A stretch of DNA of 64,000 bases from Linanthus parryae (GCA_023055425.1 JALGPY010000002.1:121470088-121534087); one strand, 5' to 3'. Numbered from the stretch's first letter, positions 44,262 through 56,844 are shown. Made by a program: numbers and translations. Notes: generated by a model not told the origin, from the letters alone.

Positions 44262-45323
44262 TTAGAGAAGGTTTGGGATCCAACGGTCAATACCAACACT
44301 GACTGACTGTCCGTTTCCAATGACCCAAGCGCATCCTTGCTGAATCAGTCGGCGCCCAGAGATTATGCTTTTTGTACACCACGAAGCTGATGGGGGCGTT
44401 CGGACGCTGGTATCACTGATGTCAGAAATGGAGAAGAGCTTGGGGTATTTAGCTTTGATTACACCCGCTGCTAAGTTGTGTTGTGAGGTAATGATACGCC
44501 AGTAAGAGGATGCCAAGTATGCTTGGTTAGCCCAATCCTGATTCCGTATTCCAAGACCGCCGTGTGATTTAGATTGCCAAAGGATGGTATTGGGAATTAG
44601 CGGAAGAGGTCTTCTGCTAGTAGGATTGCGCCAGAATTTGACTGTTGTATTGTTTAGAAGTGAGAGCGTGGATCCCGGTATTCGAAAAGCACTACCAAAA
44701 TAAACCGGAAAGGATGAAAGGACTGATTTAATAAGAACTAGGCGCCCTGCGGGGGAAAGAAGACGGATTTGCCATGCTCCCAATTGTCCCTGATATCTAG
44801 AAGTTATGGAGGAAGAAGTTTGAACCTTGTTCCTAGCTTCAGCCAGAGGAAGACCTAAGTAGATAGCCGAGTCCGCCGCAGTTACATGGCCGAATATGTT
44901 CATAAATTGGTGGGTCAGAGTTGATGGGATGTTAGGACTGAAGAAGAAGTTGGATTTGTCGTAACTGATTTTCTGACCCGCAACTCTGCTGAAAGAGTCC
45001 AAAGTTGATGCCAGGTGACTACAACTTGTTAAAGATGGCTTGAAGAAGAGCAGACAGTCGTCTGCGAATAACAGATGCGAAATTGGAGGGGATTGTCTGG
45101 AAAGGTTTAGACCAGTAATTCCTCCATCACAATGCAGTGCCTGCAGATGGCAGGACAGGGTTTGGAGGTAGATAATGAACATGTAAGGGGAGAGGGGATC
45201 ACCCTGGCGTAGGCCTGCTTTCGGAGAAAATGATTGTGTGGTCTCACCTTTTGACAAGGACAGAGTATGAGACCGTGCGAATGCACTGAGATAACAGCCT
45301 TCGCTAATGAGCGGGGAAAACAA
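44262..45323 (-). pseudogene. LINE ORF2 reverse transcriptase, central part
   Basis: This frame includes AGLRQGDPLSPYMFIIYLQ and HLLFADDCLLFFKP; FADD is the catalytic RT box. It continues through the thumb-like region (YLGLPLAEARNK, RPLPLIPN) up to a premature stop before the zf-RVT frame. Its N-terminal end is frameshifted: the preceding segment (KAFDRVNWDFLEHAL) is in another frame and ends in a stop at FPAH. Confidence 0.8.
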
Positions 45324-45383
45324 TCAACATGAGCGCATGTTCAAGGAAGTCCCAATTAACACGATCAAAAGCTTTGATCATGT

Positions 45384-45788
45384 CTAGTTTAAGAGCACTA
45401 AGGTAGGCGCCGGATCGTTGATGTTTGATTTTTGTGAAGAGTTCATTGGCCAGGAGGGTATTGTCCGTAGGCCGTCGTCCCGAGACAAAGTTGATTGGTT
45501 AGGCGTGATTAGCTGGGGAAGAATCTTTTTTAGACGATTCGCCAAGACCTTAGCGATGATCTTATAGACGGTGGTGCATAAGCTAATGGGGCGGTAATCA
45601 GCTGCTGAGATCGGGTCATTATTTTTAGGGATGAGTGTAATGGTGGTGTGATTTATCTGCGTGAGAAGATGGCCAGAGTTCAGAAAGGATAAGACTGCGG
45701 CTGTTGTGGAGGGACCAACAATATGCCAAGCTTTATGAAAGAAGACTGGAGGGAGGCCATGAGATCCTGGGGCTTTGAATGGGCCCAT
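45384..45788 (-). pseudogene. LINE ORF2 reverse transcriptase, N-terminal part
   Basis: FKAPGSHGLPPVFFHKAWHIVG followed by TTITLIPKNNDP and ADYRPISLCTTVYKIIAKVLANRL are the first conserved blocks of plant L1 RT. The frame is lost after about residue 95, where the expected homology continues in another frame. This is part of the same broken ORF2 as the two preceding entries. Confidence 0.8.
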
Positions 45789-46825
45789 TTGGAAAATCGC
45801 AGTTTTGACTTCAGCTGCTGTGAAGGATTGTTGTAAGATTTGTAAATTTTCAGTTGAGAGCCTGGTTGACAGATGAGACCACCCTTCCCAATCTGCGACA
45901 GATCCATATGGAGTATATGGAGGTCTATAAAAATCCCTGAAGTAATTATACCGGTGCTGAGAAAGCTCATCTTGTGTGGAGAAGTTCGGGTCGTCTTCAG
46001 CATTTAGGGCAGTAATTCGTGTACGCGTCGTCCTTGATCTTGCGTGGGCATGGAAATAGCGCGTATTTCTGTCGTCGTAGAACAGCCAGTGTGATTTAGC
46101 CCTTTGCGCCCAAAGAACTTCTTCTTGTTGTAGGAGGTTTTCTAAGTTGGATGAGGCCTCCAGATATGTATGGTGCCAAGCGGGTGCAAGTGGAGAACCC
46201 GGGGCTGGCGGGTGGCGAGTAATATCAGTGAGACGTGCCTGGGCTTGTTTAATTAACTGAGTAAGGTGGCCAATGCCATTTCGTGCCCAGTTTTTTTTAG
46301 CAAAACTTTAGCTGTTTTGCATTTCATCACAAGCTGATAAAGGGGTGATCCCTCAAAGTGATAGTTTCATGCCCGGGAAATGATGTCGTAGCAAATGTCA
46401 TGGTGCAGCCAGTAGGCTTCAAATTTGAAACCTCTAGGTTTGGCCATACCCGGTTTCTTGGTGTGCATGATACAGGGGCCATGGTCAGAAGATATAATTG
46501 GTAGGTTTAGGAGAGATGAACCAGAATAGAGAGCAAACCATTGAGGGTTTGCAAAGGCTCTGTCAAGGCGTTCGTAGGTGCATTTATCAGACCGTTTTGA
46601 AGACCAAGTATATCGAGAGCCTCAGAAAGGGATGTCCTGGAGGTTGAGTTAATCAGAATTTGTCTGAATGCAGATGCCCCAGGGATGAAAGTGCTCCGAT
46701 GTTTGGATATTGACAACGTAAGTTTGTCTGTTTGAGATAAAATCTGGTTGAAATCTCGAATACAAACTAGTGGCCCGGTAATCGTGGAGAGGACGTTTCT
46801 GATTGTCTCCCAGGTTGAAATCTGG
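45789..46825 (-). pseudogene. LINE ORF2 endonuclease C-terminal remnant and linker
   Basis: Translating several frames shows RDFNQILSQTDKL, GASAFRQ, LDRAFANPQWFALYSGSS and SSDHGPC, the C-terminal blocks of L1 apurinic-type endonuclease, then the linker toward RT. The Gly of the usual GDFN box reads Arg here. The N-terminal endonuclease half and ORF1 are missing because of 5' truncation. Confidence 0.65.
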
Positions 46826-47037
46826 TTGATTCTCGCATTCTATGCATTTTTTGTTTTGTTTAATTATCATCAATGCTAATAAAATATTTTGTATGATATT
46901 CAGTAGGTATCCTCCCCCCTATATCAGTGGCCGATGACATGCATTTGCCTCCATCCATCCTTCGCAGTCATATTTCGTTGATTGTTCTTTGTGTATGTGG
47001 TTCTTGTTGTCCTCTTTCTTAGAATTCCTCTGCATCT

Positions 47038-47800
47038 ATGTCGAACCCTTACTGTTTTGAGTCTAAAAGTCCATCCTCTAATGATTCCATGGAGGAAAGG
47101 GTAGATGAAAGAGGGTCAGTTCTTTTAGTCAACTCTACGAAGGTTTTCGCCTTCAGGGAATTATTGAAAGACTCTCTGATAGCCAAATATGTAGGATCAA
47201 AAACACATTCACCGATTGTCATACAGCAAGAGATCAACAAAGCGTGGAAAACTTTTGGGTATGTCTGGATTGAAAAGAAAGGATCCTTCTATCTATTTCA
47301 CTTTCAAAAGCTAGAATATACGCAGTTTTTTCTCAATGAATCAGTAGTTACAATGCATGGTCTTTCCCTGGTTTTAAAAGAAAGAAAACTTAATTTTCCA
47401 CCGTCGATATTTGGTTTCAAGTACCAAATACCTCATTGGAGGGTTTTAATTATGAAACTGCTGAAGGTTTGGGTAATCTAGCAGGGACCTTCTAGTGATT
47501 GGTTGGTCCGTTGAAAGAGTCAGATGCATGCAAGGTCTTAGGACTAAATATCGAATTAGAGTTGGGGATTCTCTAGTTCCAGAAGCCTACATTACTGTTC
47601 CAAATGAACAAGAAAAGAAACGGGTGTACTTTTCATATGAGAGGATTTCATAGTATGTATTGAATGTGGTCAGGTTGGGCTTGTTAACAAACTGTGTACT
47701 ACTAACCTGGTGGAAGTGTTGGATCGGTTGAAGGCTAAGTACTCTCAGTCCCATTATCTCTCCTCTTTCCCATTTCATGTGAACCCCCAACGCCAACTAT
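47038..47800 (+). pseudogene. LINE ORF1-like (DUF4283 plus zinc-knuckle remnant)
   Basis: The first 147 codons are open (MSNPYCFESKSPSS start). KTFGYVWIEKKGSFYLFHFQ and VLKERKLNFPP fit the DUF4283 domain of plant LINE ORF1 proteins, which bind element RNA. After a frameshift near 47450 the domain continues (NYETAEGLGNLAGT) and ends with a degenerate knuckle, CIECGQVGLVNKLC, in which the usual His is lost. Confidence 0.55.
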
Positions 47801-49163
47801 TCACCAAATACCTCAGAGCTCACTCCAAACATGGCCCTTACTGAACAATGAGTTTCGACTCTAGGATTAACCCATTTTAAACCTTTCAAGAAATTCCTAC
47901 TCTCTTTTATCCCAACCAAGGTCCTCCCCATGGTCTAGTATTCAACATCATTGATCTCTCTTCCTCGTCCGATGAAGCTTTCTTGACACCTCACTCAAAT
48001 CATACCCCCTCCCCTGAAATGTCAAACAAGATGACTAGTGAGACTGGACCCTCTTTTATAGCCAATCAACAAGATGATGCTTCAATTTCTACAGTTAATG
48101 CATTCACAACGGTTCAGGGGCTAGATCTGTTACATGCATGTGTAACCGCTGCCTCATTCTTACCCCTTCAAAACCAACAATTGTGTCCGATCGTTTCGTC
48201 TCCCGTACTGAGTCATGAACCTTCATTAAACCAGAGCTTCCAATTTGGAAACCCAAGTTCTTTAATCTATGACTCCTTGTTTTAGGAGTTGTGTTGACTT
48301 CCCCCCCATTATCACTACAAAATAGAATGATCTTCCCATTGTGAAAGCTTTACCACCTCAGTTAAGCCAATAAGTTTCTTTGCCTTCGATCTCTCATATT
48401 AAATCACCTAACCCACCTTTAGGAATTTGCCAACTACATTTAAGAAACTGCATCAATTTGGTTTCTTCATCCAAGCGCCTGATTTCTCTGCTTCTATCAC
48501 CACAGAGACTGAAGTTGAGATCACCTAGAGAAACCAGATATGGAGGACATTGACAAAATCCTAACAAAATAAATCCAAAAGGGAGAACCATCTATTCCAA
48601 GAAAGGCCAGAGGAAAGAGAAGTGTTGGTAAGAAAGGTTTGAAGGCCAAGAAAGGAGAAACCATGAAGGTTGCAGTAAGATCCAAGCCAAATCCTCTTCA
48701 AATACCTGCCATCAAAAATCCCATAAGAAGAGGGGTGCCTACTTTGCACATTCAGTGCCTGAAGAGCACAAGAAAGGGGGTAAGAAACAAAGATCAAATT
48801 AAACCAGAGCATGCAGGAAGGTAATTTAATGTTTTTAGGTTCAATCCTTTTGCCAGGGAATTTTGCATCTTTAAATTTAAAAAAACGTATGTTTCCCTAT
48901 AAAGATTTCATGCTAATTTCCTGCATGCATCGAAAATAACATAATCTCTTGAATACTTATTTTTCACATATAAATTTTGTTTCTTCTGTGAAAGATTCCT
49001 TCAACATTAAATTTTAAAGGCGTAAGATTTGATTTCTTGATTCTAACTCTAATCTGGTGCATGCCTATGGAAATTCCAAGTACTCCCCCTCTTATCAATC
49101 TTACGAGTTCTCTGTTTATTGTGGGTTTAGGGTGGTTGTCCCTGATCAACCACCAAAAAATCC
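47801..49163 (+). other. LINE spacer between ORF1 and endonuclease
   Basis: Ser/Pro-rich remnant frames (e.g. 47983-48285) and a basic stretch (RGKRSVGKKGLKAKKGET near 48600-48665) look like the disordered C-terminal half of LINE ORF1. No domain can be named. Confidence 0.4.
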
Positions 49164-49830
49164 ATGAACTTCTTAAGTTGGAACTGTAGAGGTTTGGGCT
49201 AAGCCTCTGCAGTTCATGAGATTTTTTCTTTGGTCCGCAAATTTAGGCCTTCTCTGCTGTTTCTCTCTGAAACAAAACAGGATGAAATCATAATTAACAA
49301 AAAATTTAGGAAGTTAGGTGTTGACAACTCTTTTTCTGTTGATCATGTTAGCCCCAGTGGAGGGCTTTGGTTTGCTTGGCACTCCTCTTCCTTCTCCTGC
49401 AGTGTGTTATTTTTCTCTTAAAACATTATTATCTTGGACATCACTGATTCCAGGAACTACTCTTGGTGTGTGGGGTTGATCTATGGAGCTCCAGCTTTTG
49501 ATAATAGAGATTTTTTTTTGAATAATTTTAATGATGTTCTTCCTTTTCATTGGCCTCTTGTGATTTTAGGAGACTTTAATCAAGTCATTTTCCCTCATGA
49601 TAAATCTGGTCCCTGTGCCTCTAATCTCAAAAGAGCGGATAGTTTCCTTGCTTACCTCAATTTTTGGAACATGTTCCAAGTTAAGAACATTGGTTCATGT
49701 TTAAATGGACAAATAATAGATCAACTTCAATTCCAACCTTTGAGAAGCTTGATAGAGCATGGTGCAACTTTGAGTTCTTCAAATTATTTCCCTCTTAACA
49801 ATCCAAAATTTAGGCACTAGAGTTTTTGAT
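49164..49830 (+). pseudogene. LINE ORF2 apurinic-type endonuclease
   Basis: From the ATG at 49164: NFLSWNCRGLG, then FLSETKQDE and VILGDFNQV, three hallmark blocks of the L1 endonuclease that nicks target DNA. A stop follows SWNCRGLG, another interrupts after CSVLFFS, and the frame shifts before the RT part. Confidence 0.75.
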
Positions 49831-50135
49831 CACTCCCCCATACTTCTTATTCTTATAAATTCTCGCATTATAGGATCCTCATCTCCAAAAAGATTTGGGG
49901 TTTGGTGGTTAAATAATGCTTCTACTCAGGATCTTTTAATATTTATTTGGAGATTGGAAATTTAATGATCACCTTGTTACAGGGTTTCCAAGTTGCTCTC
50001 CATTACTCGTAAAGCTTTTAAAGTTTGGTCCTTAGCTAGACCATCTCTTAATAATCAAATTAACAATATTAAGAATCAGTTAATTCAGACTTAAGCCCGT
50101 CTACCTGACCTAATACTTCAGCCTCTTTCTTTTCT

Positions 50136-50727
50136 TTGCACTCTAAGTTGCAGAAGCTTCTCCAATGTGAGGAGACTTTTTGGGCACATAGAGCAAGATG
50201 CTCTTGGCTTAGGGAAGGTAGTAGGAACACTAAATTCTTCCATGCCTATACTAAAATCAGGAAAAACCTAAATAGTATTTGGTCCATTAAAATCACTGAT
50301 GGCACCTTGATCTCTGATCCTGTGGCCATTCTGTCCACCTTCACTGATCACTTTAAATCAATTTATTCTCCTTCTTTCCCCCTCTTTTGATGATTTATTA
50401 TCTAAAAATAATAATTTGTTTGCTTTTTCTCAACTTTTCAATGTTTCAAAAATGCTAACAACTTATCAACAAATCTGCTTAGCTCATCTTTCTCAGCTTC
50501 TGAGGTTAAGAAAGAAATTTTCGAAATGGCTCCTCTCAAGGCCTCTGGTCCTGATGGCTTTCAGCCAGCTTTCTTTCAGAAAACTTGGCATATCACTTGA
50601 ACCAGTGTTATCTCTGATGTGCTCTCCTGTCTGAATTCAGGTTTCATGCTAAAAGAGATGAACAAAACTCATATTGTGCTTATTCCCAAATCTCGTAACC
50701 CACAAACAGTTAATGATTATAGGCTAT
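50136..50727 (+). pseudogene. LINE ORF2 reverse transcriptase N-terminus, truncated
   Basis: SWLREGSRNTKFFHAYTKIRK and DGTLISDPVAI precede PLKASGPDGFQPAFFQKTWH and HIVLIPKSRNPQTVNDYR, the lead-in and first RT blocks of plant L1. The sequence is cut directly after the DYR block by the Gypsy LTR. Catalytic FADD is therefore absent. Confidence 0.75.
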
Positions 50728-52584
50728 TGAAAACTTTATATTAGAGTTATATTCTTTCACGTTTTACTATCGTTTTGTGTGATTTCCGAGTGATAGAAGT
50801 TAGAAATACACTATGAATAAGAGGAATTTGTGAGAGTGCTTAATCGATAAATTCGGACGTTTCTCGCGTTAAATTAAGCTTTATTTGTCACATTTGATCG
50901 CACCGGTATGTCTTGTGTTGTGTTTGACATAAAATAGAGCTCGGGATCATTTGGAGCAGGAGAAACGAACTTTGGAACATGATGAAACTCTATAAAGTGG
51001 CTAAGGAGATGAAGAAAGTAAGGGACAAGCTGCAGCAAACAAAACCTCCACCCCACATTGCCTTCCTCCATTTTCCTAAAAAGCACCATGAAAACCCTTC
51101 ACTAGTTACACCAAACAAGTCACTGTTCTACTTTACCCAACTGTCCCAAAACCTACAACCTGCAAACACCCCATTTGACCACCAAACGAATATCCAACAC
51201 CAAACTGCGGCCTCCAATACCAGACCAAGTTACCCAACTGAATTCAACAACCATCACGTGTTACTACCTCTTCACACCACCTCCTTCACCATTTAAACAC
51301 AATTCCCTTCACCATTTCACCTGCACATCAGACCAACAGTCATAACCAAAACTACCAATTCAACCTATTCACTGCCAACACCCAAGACTACCACTCCTAT
51401 CTCCTACACCACCATCAAAGCCGCCATTAAAACTGCACCTCTGCCAATCCAGAACCCACAATCACCACATCATTACACCCAAACTTGCAACCTAAACCAC
51501 CTTCCACAACTACCATTGTCAACAACCTGAAACGCCACCAAACCACCACAATAACCTGCAACTTTCCACCATAAACACTGAGTTAAACACCCTGATACTC
51601 AGCCAAGACCAACATAAACTCCACTACCTAGCACCCACATCTACTCCAAATAACTATCAGACCACATCCACCATGAACCTCTCTGCCTCATCATCACCAT
51701 CTCCAATTTCGAAACCAATACACCAACCACCATTATTTTGATGAAAATCCAACTGGCCTCTGCCTTCAGCCACCATCACAAGCCATCCATGGACTTCTCC
51801 AATATACAAACAATCACATACCCAAAACCAATAAGCCATGGTCGCAAAGTCAACCGCAGCGAAGCAAGCAAGAAGAACCCAGTTCCCTGATCAAAACCAC
51901 AACCAAGAGAACTACGAAATAAGTCCAGCAGAAAGAAGAGCAGATCAGAATTATCAAAGAAGAAGAAGAAGAGGAAGGAGAAAGAAGATGCGCAATACAA
52001 AGAAGAAAAATCCTAGGTGATTGCGCTACCTCATCACCTGGTCGTGTGTCAGGCAATCATCCACTGGATAGAAGAAGTTTACAAATTGGGAAGGACTAAA
52101 ATGTCATCAAAGACAAACTGGTGACCTATAAGTAGGACGAAAGTGCAAAAAAAGCTAAACTAATGACCTGTAATTTTGAGTAGCAGGTACCGTACGATGA
52201 AAAGGCCGGTTACATCTCAGTCGTTGAAGACTTTAGCCGTTAGATGAGGAAGAGACAATTCAATTATTGGAATGATGCCGTTTAGCTCATGTTTTAGCTA
52301 TTAAAGCCTATTTCACCCTTTTTATTTCGTAATATTTTTGATTGGACCGAGGGTTGGTACCTCGTGATATGTGCTGAGCTGTTGATGCAGCAGCAAAGCA
52401 TAATGAAAATATTATCATCATTTTTCTGTGATTCTTCTCTCTATTCTTCCTTCTTTCTCTCTCTCTCTCTAATTATCTCGTCTCCTTCTTCGCCTCCATT
52501 TTTGAGCAGTCTGTGAACCATAATTTCTCGATTAGGGTTGATTTATCTTGTCGGATCTAAGTGCTGTTCAACCGGGTCCTGACA
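50728..52584 (+). repeat. 5' LTR of the Gypsy element (left edge uncertain)
   Basis: The right edge ends CCTGACA three bases before the primer site. The left edge is placed at TGAAAACTTTAT, where LINE homology stops. The LTR holds a low-complexity A/C-rich block (about 51020-51840) and a GAA-rich stretch near 51960. No second copy is available for confirmation. Confidence 0.5.
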
Positions 52585-52587
52585 AAT

Positions 52588-52599
52588 TGGTATCAGAGC
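52588..52599 (+). other. Primer-binding site, initiator Met-tRNA type
   Basis: TGGTATCAGAGC lies directly after the LTR end and about 30 bases before the gag ATG. Confidence 0.85.
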
Positions 52600-52629
52600 C
52601 CGGTCTCCTCGGCGGCGCCGACTGTTATC

Positions 52630-53720
52630 ATGACTCGAACGGAAGAACTTGAAGCTCGCCAAAAAGAAATGGATAAGGAATTGCAAGGGGTGAAGACTAT
52701 GCAGGTTCAAATGATGGAGACCTTGCAAAACATAGATCAGAGGTTGAACGAATTGGCGGCTAGATCTCAGCTGCAATATGAATAAATGAAGCAATATCAG
52801 GGTGTTTTAGCCACGCCAACGAGAAACGACGGCAAGGAGAAGGTCGGGTAGGTGAAAACAGAGCCGCTCCAATTAATCTAGGGGAAAATTCATCCAGATC
52901 CACCACCGAATCCAGAAATTCACCCACTCCTGCAATCAGATTGCCGCATATTGATTTTCCCAAATTAGAAGGTAAGGATCCTCAAAACTGGTTCAAAAAG
53001 TGTTCTAGATTTTATCAATTTTTCCCAGCTACTAGTGATCAAAAGGTAGCTATGGATTCACTGTATTTGGATGGTCCAGCTGATGTGTGATTCAAAAATG
53101 CCTATGAATCTATTGATACCCTTACTTGGGAAATTTTTACGAATGATGTGTGTGCCAAATTTGAGGATGATGAATTAGAAGATGTGGTGGGTATGATTTG
53201 TAGTCTTAAGCAGGAAGGTCCTCTTGAAGAACATGTTCTTAAGTTTGAGAAAGTGAGGTTGAAGGTTCTACTTAACCAACCCTTTTTGAATGAAGAATTT
53301 TTTATTTCTGTTATCAGAAGTGGATTACAACTTGAGCTCAGACACATTATCACCTTGTTAAAACCCAAAACCCTCCAAGAAGAAATTCATTTGGCCAAGG
53401 TAGAAACAGCTTATCAAGAAGAAATTCTCCAACAACATCAACCTTCACCATTCACTTCAATACCACCACCACAAGGCCAACTATTACATATCCACCTTCA
53501 CCAAAATCAAACCCCAAAACACTCACCCTCACTCAGTTCATCCATTCTCCACAAGCCCACACTTCAAAAAATCCAACTCTAGCACCCACAATACCATAAC
53601 AAAACCCCCAACACCACTAATATTCCCATACGAAGAATGTCACAAGAAGAGATGCAATAAAAAAGGGAGAAAAACCTATGTTACTTCTGTGATGAGACCT
53701 ACTAGAGAGGACACAAATGC
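52630..53720 (+). pseudogene. Gypsy gag with zinc knuckle, interrupted
   Basis: The ATG at 52630 starts MTRTEELEARQKEMDKELQG, a coiled-coil N-terminus common in chromovirus-type gag. Stops break it after about 51 codons. Homology resumes as PHIDFPKLEGKDPQNWFKKC, FQFFPATSDQ-like and AKFEDDELEDVVG segments, the retrotransposon gag domain. A knuckle CYFCDET..RGHKCRKKQ near 53675-53725 ends gag; a stop codon lies inside it. Confidence 0.75.
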
Positions 53721-53735
53721 AGAAAGAAGCAACAA

Positions 53736-54297
53736 TTGTATCTCCTGTTTTGTGATGAAGATGAGGAACAGCAGGGCAGTGACCCTATTAATACTACCCC
53801 GAAAAGTGAAGAAGCTTCTTCTCTAGAATTAGAGAATGAAGAATTTAACATTACCCTCAATGCCATTTCTGGGGTTTCTAATCATACCGCTCTAAAGCTA
53901 GAAGGGAAATGCCAAAACAACACCATTATTATGTTGGTGGACTCAGGGAGTACAAACAACTTCATTGATGCAGCTATAGCCAAGAAACTGGGTTGTGTCC
54001 TAGAAGCTACCAAAGAGGTAAGAGTCACTGTGGCAAATGGAGATCAGTTAGTAAGTGGAGCTATATGTCCCAAATTTGAATGGTCAATACAAGGGCTTAA
54101 TACATAGCTCCTATGAGAGTCATCTCTCTAGGGGGATGTGATGTAGTGTTGGGAGTGCAGTGGTTAACCACATTGGGACCCTTCTTGATGGATCTCACAC
54201 AGCTTACACTCACTTACAAGGATCAAGATAGCAAGGTGGTGCTACATGGAATTCAAGAACATGGTGAGCTCTCTATTATGTCTTGCAAGGCCTTGTA
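53736..54297 (+). pseudogene. Gypsy aspartic protease
   Basis: VDSGSTNNFIDAAIAKKLG carries the DSG active site, preceded by LKLEGKCQNNTIIML. After a stop at 54105 the domain ends with GGCDVVLGVQWLTTLGP. It would cleave the element polyprotein; the stops make this copy inactive. Confidence 0.8.
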
Positions 54298-54328
54298 GAA
54301 ATTCTGTAACACTAATGATACTGCAGTA

Positions 54329-54949
54329 GTGTACCACTTAACCACTGAGGAGCAGACCACTACAGAAGTGGTGTCACCTACCATAATGAAGGTCATTCAT
54401 CAATGTGCAGAAGTGTTTGGAGAGCCAAGAACCCTACCACCACCCAAACAACATGATCACCATATTCCACTTGTGGATGGAAGTGCCCCGATTAGTACAA
54501 GACCTTACATGTACCCAGTATTGCAAAAGAATGAGATTGAGAAGCAAGTAAATGAAATGGTGAAGTCCGGGGTGATTAGGCACAACAACAGCCCATTTTC
54601 TTCACCTGCACTCCTAGTTAAGAGGAAGGACAAAACATGGAGAATGTGCATTGACTATAGGCAATTGAACAAGATCACTGTCAAGGGAAAATTTCCTATT
54701 CCTCTTATTGATAAGCTATTGGATGAGCTAGGAGGAGCTACTATCTTCTCTAAATTGGATTTGAGATCTGGTTACCATCAAGTGAGAATGAAGGAACAAG
54801 ACTCTCATGAGGGCCATTATGAGTATTTGGTGATGTCTTTTGGATTAACTAATGCCCCATCTACATGTCAAAGCTTGATGAACACCATTTTAAAACCCTA
54901 TCTAAGGCAATTCATATTGGTGTTTTTTGATGACATTCTGGTATACAAC
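54329..54949 (+). pseudogene. Gypsy reverse transcriptase, cut just after the catalytic box
   Basis: [52 protein letters not shown] and [13 protein letters not shown] are RT blocks 1-5 in order; FFDD is the catalytic box. The reading frame ends at 54949, where the TGTAGATAG terminus of the Tat-like LTR starts. Confidence 0.88.
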
Positions 54950-55593
54950 TGTAGATAGTGCATCCTAGACAGACAGATCATAGCCACGTGGCAGCCATCC
55001 AGTACATCTGACTGTGCTCCATACGCACCCAATAACTGCTCACACTTACCATGTGGGGGGTGCGAGACAGGGCCACCCGCGATGCTCACCACACGGGACT
55101 TGTAGGGACTTAGTGGTTTGGAGACTAGGTAAGGTCCGTCGTTCACGAACAACAACCTCGCGCGCGACCCCTAGTAACCGACTTGAGAGACTTAATGACA
55201 TGTCCTATAAACCTGGTCGATCTCATAACGGTCTCCGGTATATGCGGGCAGGTGAACGTTCCCTACATATACGGTCGAACATGTCGTTACGGGTCTATCA
55301 TTAAGCCGCCATTTATGGGCGCAATAACCCTTTACAACGGTCACTTCCCCGCTATATATATGATCGTTAGCCCTCCATTGCAGCACTACTGGACTCTCTG
55401 GTTCTTTTGCTTGATCTTCTGGACTCACCTGAAGGTCTTGCTGTCATTAAGCTGTCTCTCTCTCTCTCTCTCAGTTACAATTGCTTACTCTCTCCCTACT
55501 CATTACCCTACACTTCTCTGTGTTCTTGTTCTTGATCCTATTCCCTACTTGAGGTGTACACTTGGATCTCTCTCAAGAATTTCCTTGTACCCA
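54950..55593 (+). repeat. 5' LTR of the Tat-like element
   Basis: Starts TGTAGATAGTGC and ends CCTTGTACCCA, 644 bp. It is related to, but clearly diverged from, the inverted LTR at 62332-62938 (shared GACTTGTAGGGACTTAGTGG). A TATA-like run (TATATATATG) lies near 55355. The sequence after it (TTTGGAGAACCCGACG) is probably the primer site; I could not name the tRNA. Confidence 0.65.
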
Positions 55594-55650
55594 ATTTGGA
55601 GAACCCGACGTGAACCTCAACCTTCACAACCTCAATCAATAAAAAACGCC

Positions 55651-56844
55651 ATGTCTCTTGAAGCCAACATTCGTGATGGTGATCAGTCTCCCTTAGGAGA
55701 AAAAACTCGGGGAGAGGAGACACTCAATACGAACACCAACACCCAATCAGCTACTGGGAGCAATCCCTCTCTGGAGATGCTGCAAGCCACGATTCAAATC
55801 CAAGCTAAGGCCATACAGGCTCAGTCTGCCCAGATTGTCCAGATCATGGCGGTCCTAGGAGAACTTACCCAAGGAACTTGGGCTCCACCTAAATCCGCTG
55901 CAACCCCTGGTGCTCAGGGGACCTTGAATTTTCCAGGAGCCACTGTGGCACCCACGACGCACATAGCTGCACCATCAACACCCCAGAAATCTCTTCCTAA
56001 TGGGCCTGTGCCACAACCAAGATCTTCAAAATCTTATCTGACGCCGACTTGCCAGCCGGAACGTGCATCTGCTGGGAACCCATCTTCTTACCATGAATTG
56101 TCATCATACGCACCGTGGATTTAGGGTAACTACCCACCTCCACCTCCATATGATCCCAGCATGCCCTATATCCCCGGATTGGTTGCAACCCCAGCATCCA
56201 CCCCAGGAGGAAGCGCACCTTCCAATGCGATAGCCTTGGATAAAAGGCTAAACAGTCTCATTGCAAACCAATACTTTGCGGATACCATCATCCCAAAGGT
56301 TGATAATGCACTGCCCATCCCGCGCGACATATATTTGATGCCCAACCCTGCCGGGTACAATCCTCCCAAATGGAAGAAATTTGATGAAGTTAGTGGGAAC
56401 GCGCAGGAGCACGTGATGAGATTTGTTGACTTGATGGGCCCGCATGGGATCGATACCAGGCTACTGATGCGTGGATTCCCTAAATCTATGGGGACTGTTG
56501 TGTACAAATGGTACAGGACCCTTGAAGCTGGATCTGTCAAGACATGGGAAAACATGGTGAAGAAATTCTACACTAAATTCTTCCAGGCCGAGGAGAAGGT
56601 CACCACCATACACCTCTCTCGTATGCACCAAAAGCACGACAAAGAAGGGGTGGCATTCGTCAAGAAATTCAGAACCAAGTCTCTAGAGTGCATTGATGAA
56701 GTCTATGAGAGCCGTTTGGTGGAAATATGCCTTCATGGCATGCGCGATGAGTATAAAAGTATGTTAATCAATTTGAATATGCCTACCTTTTCAAAATCGA
56801 TTGACTGCACCAGGAACATTGAGTTGTTGGTGGAAAAAAGATGA
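55651..56844 (+). pseudogene. Tat-like gag
   Basis: MSLEANIRDGDQSPLGE starts a frame with a Gln-rich helical segment (IQAKAIQAQSAQIVQIMA) and a Pro/Ala-rich linker. A stop at 56122 separates it from the gag domain proper: NPPKWKKFDEVSGNAQEHVM, KWYRTLEAGSVKTWENMV and FVKKFRTKSLECID, ending at 56844. The protein would form the particle shell; this copy is interrupted. Confidence 0.75.

Larger units (their letters stand above)
42811..46825 (-). mobile_element. L1-type LINE, 5'-truncated
   Basis: On the minus strand the order is the end of the endonuclease, reverse transcriptase, zinc-binding RT-associated domain, then RNase H, and finally a short A-run at the 3' end (T-run at 42811-42816 on plus). 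A perfect 13-bp target-site duplication TTGATTCTCGCAT flanks it (42798-42810 and 46826-46838). The missing 5' part is typical of target-primed reverse transcription that stopped early. Frameshifts and stops show it is inactive. Confidence 0.9.
47038..50727 (+). mobile_element. Second L1-type LINE, plus strand, 3' part lost
   Basis: ORF1 remnant, endonuclease and the first part of RT follow each other on the plus strand. The RT stops abruptly at the DYR block near 50722, where a Ty3/Gypsy LTR begins. The rest of the LINE is not found in the window. Many frameshifts and stops make it an old copy. The 5' limit is uncertain. Confidence 0.7.
50728..54949 (+). mobile_element. Ty3/Gypsy element (chromovirus-like), truncated in RT
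   Basis: 5' LTR, Met-tRNA primer site, gag with zinc knuckle, protease and the first part of RT appear in the right order on the plus strand. The element inserted into the second LINE and was itself cut by the Tat-like element at 54950. The rest of pol and the 3' LTR are not in the window. Confidence 0.8.

Noticed and set aside
50874..52000. Several short frames in the Gypsy LTR
   Set aside because: A/C-rich low-complexity LTR sequence with no conserved protein motif.
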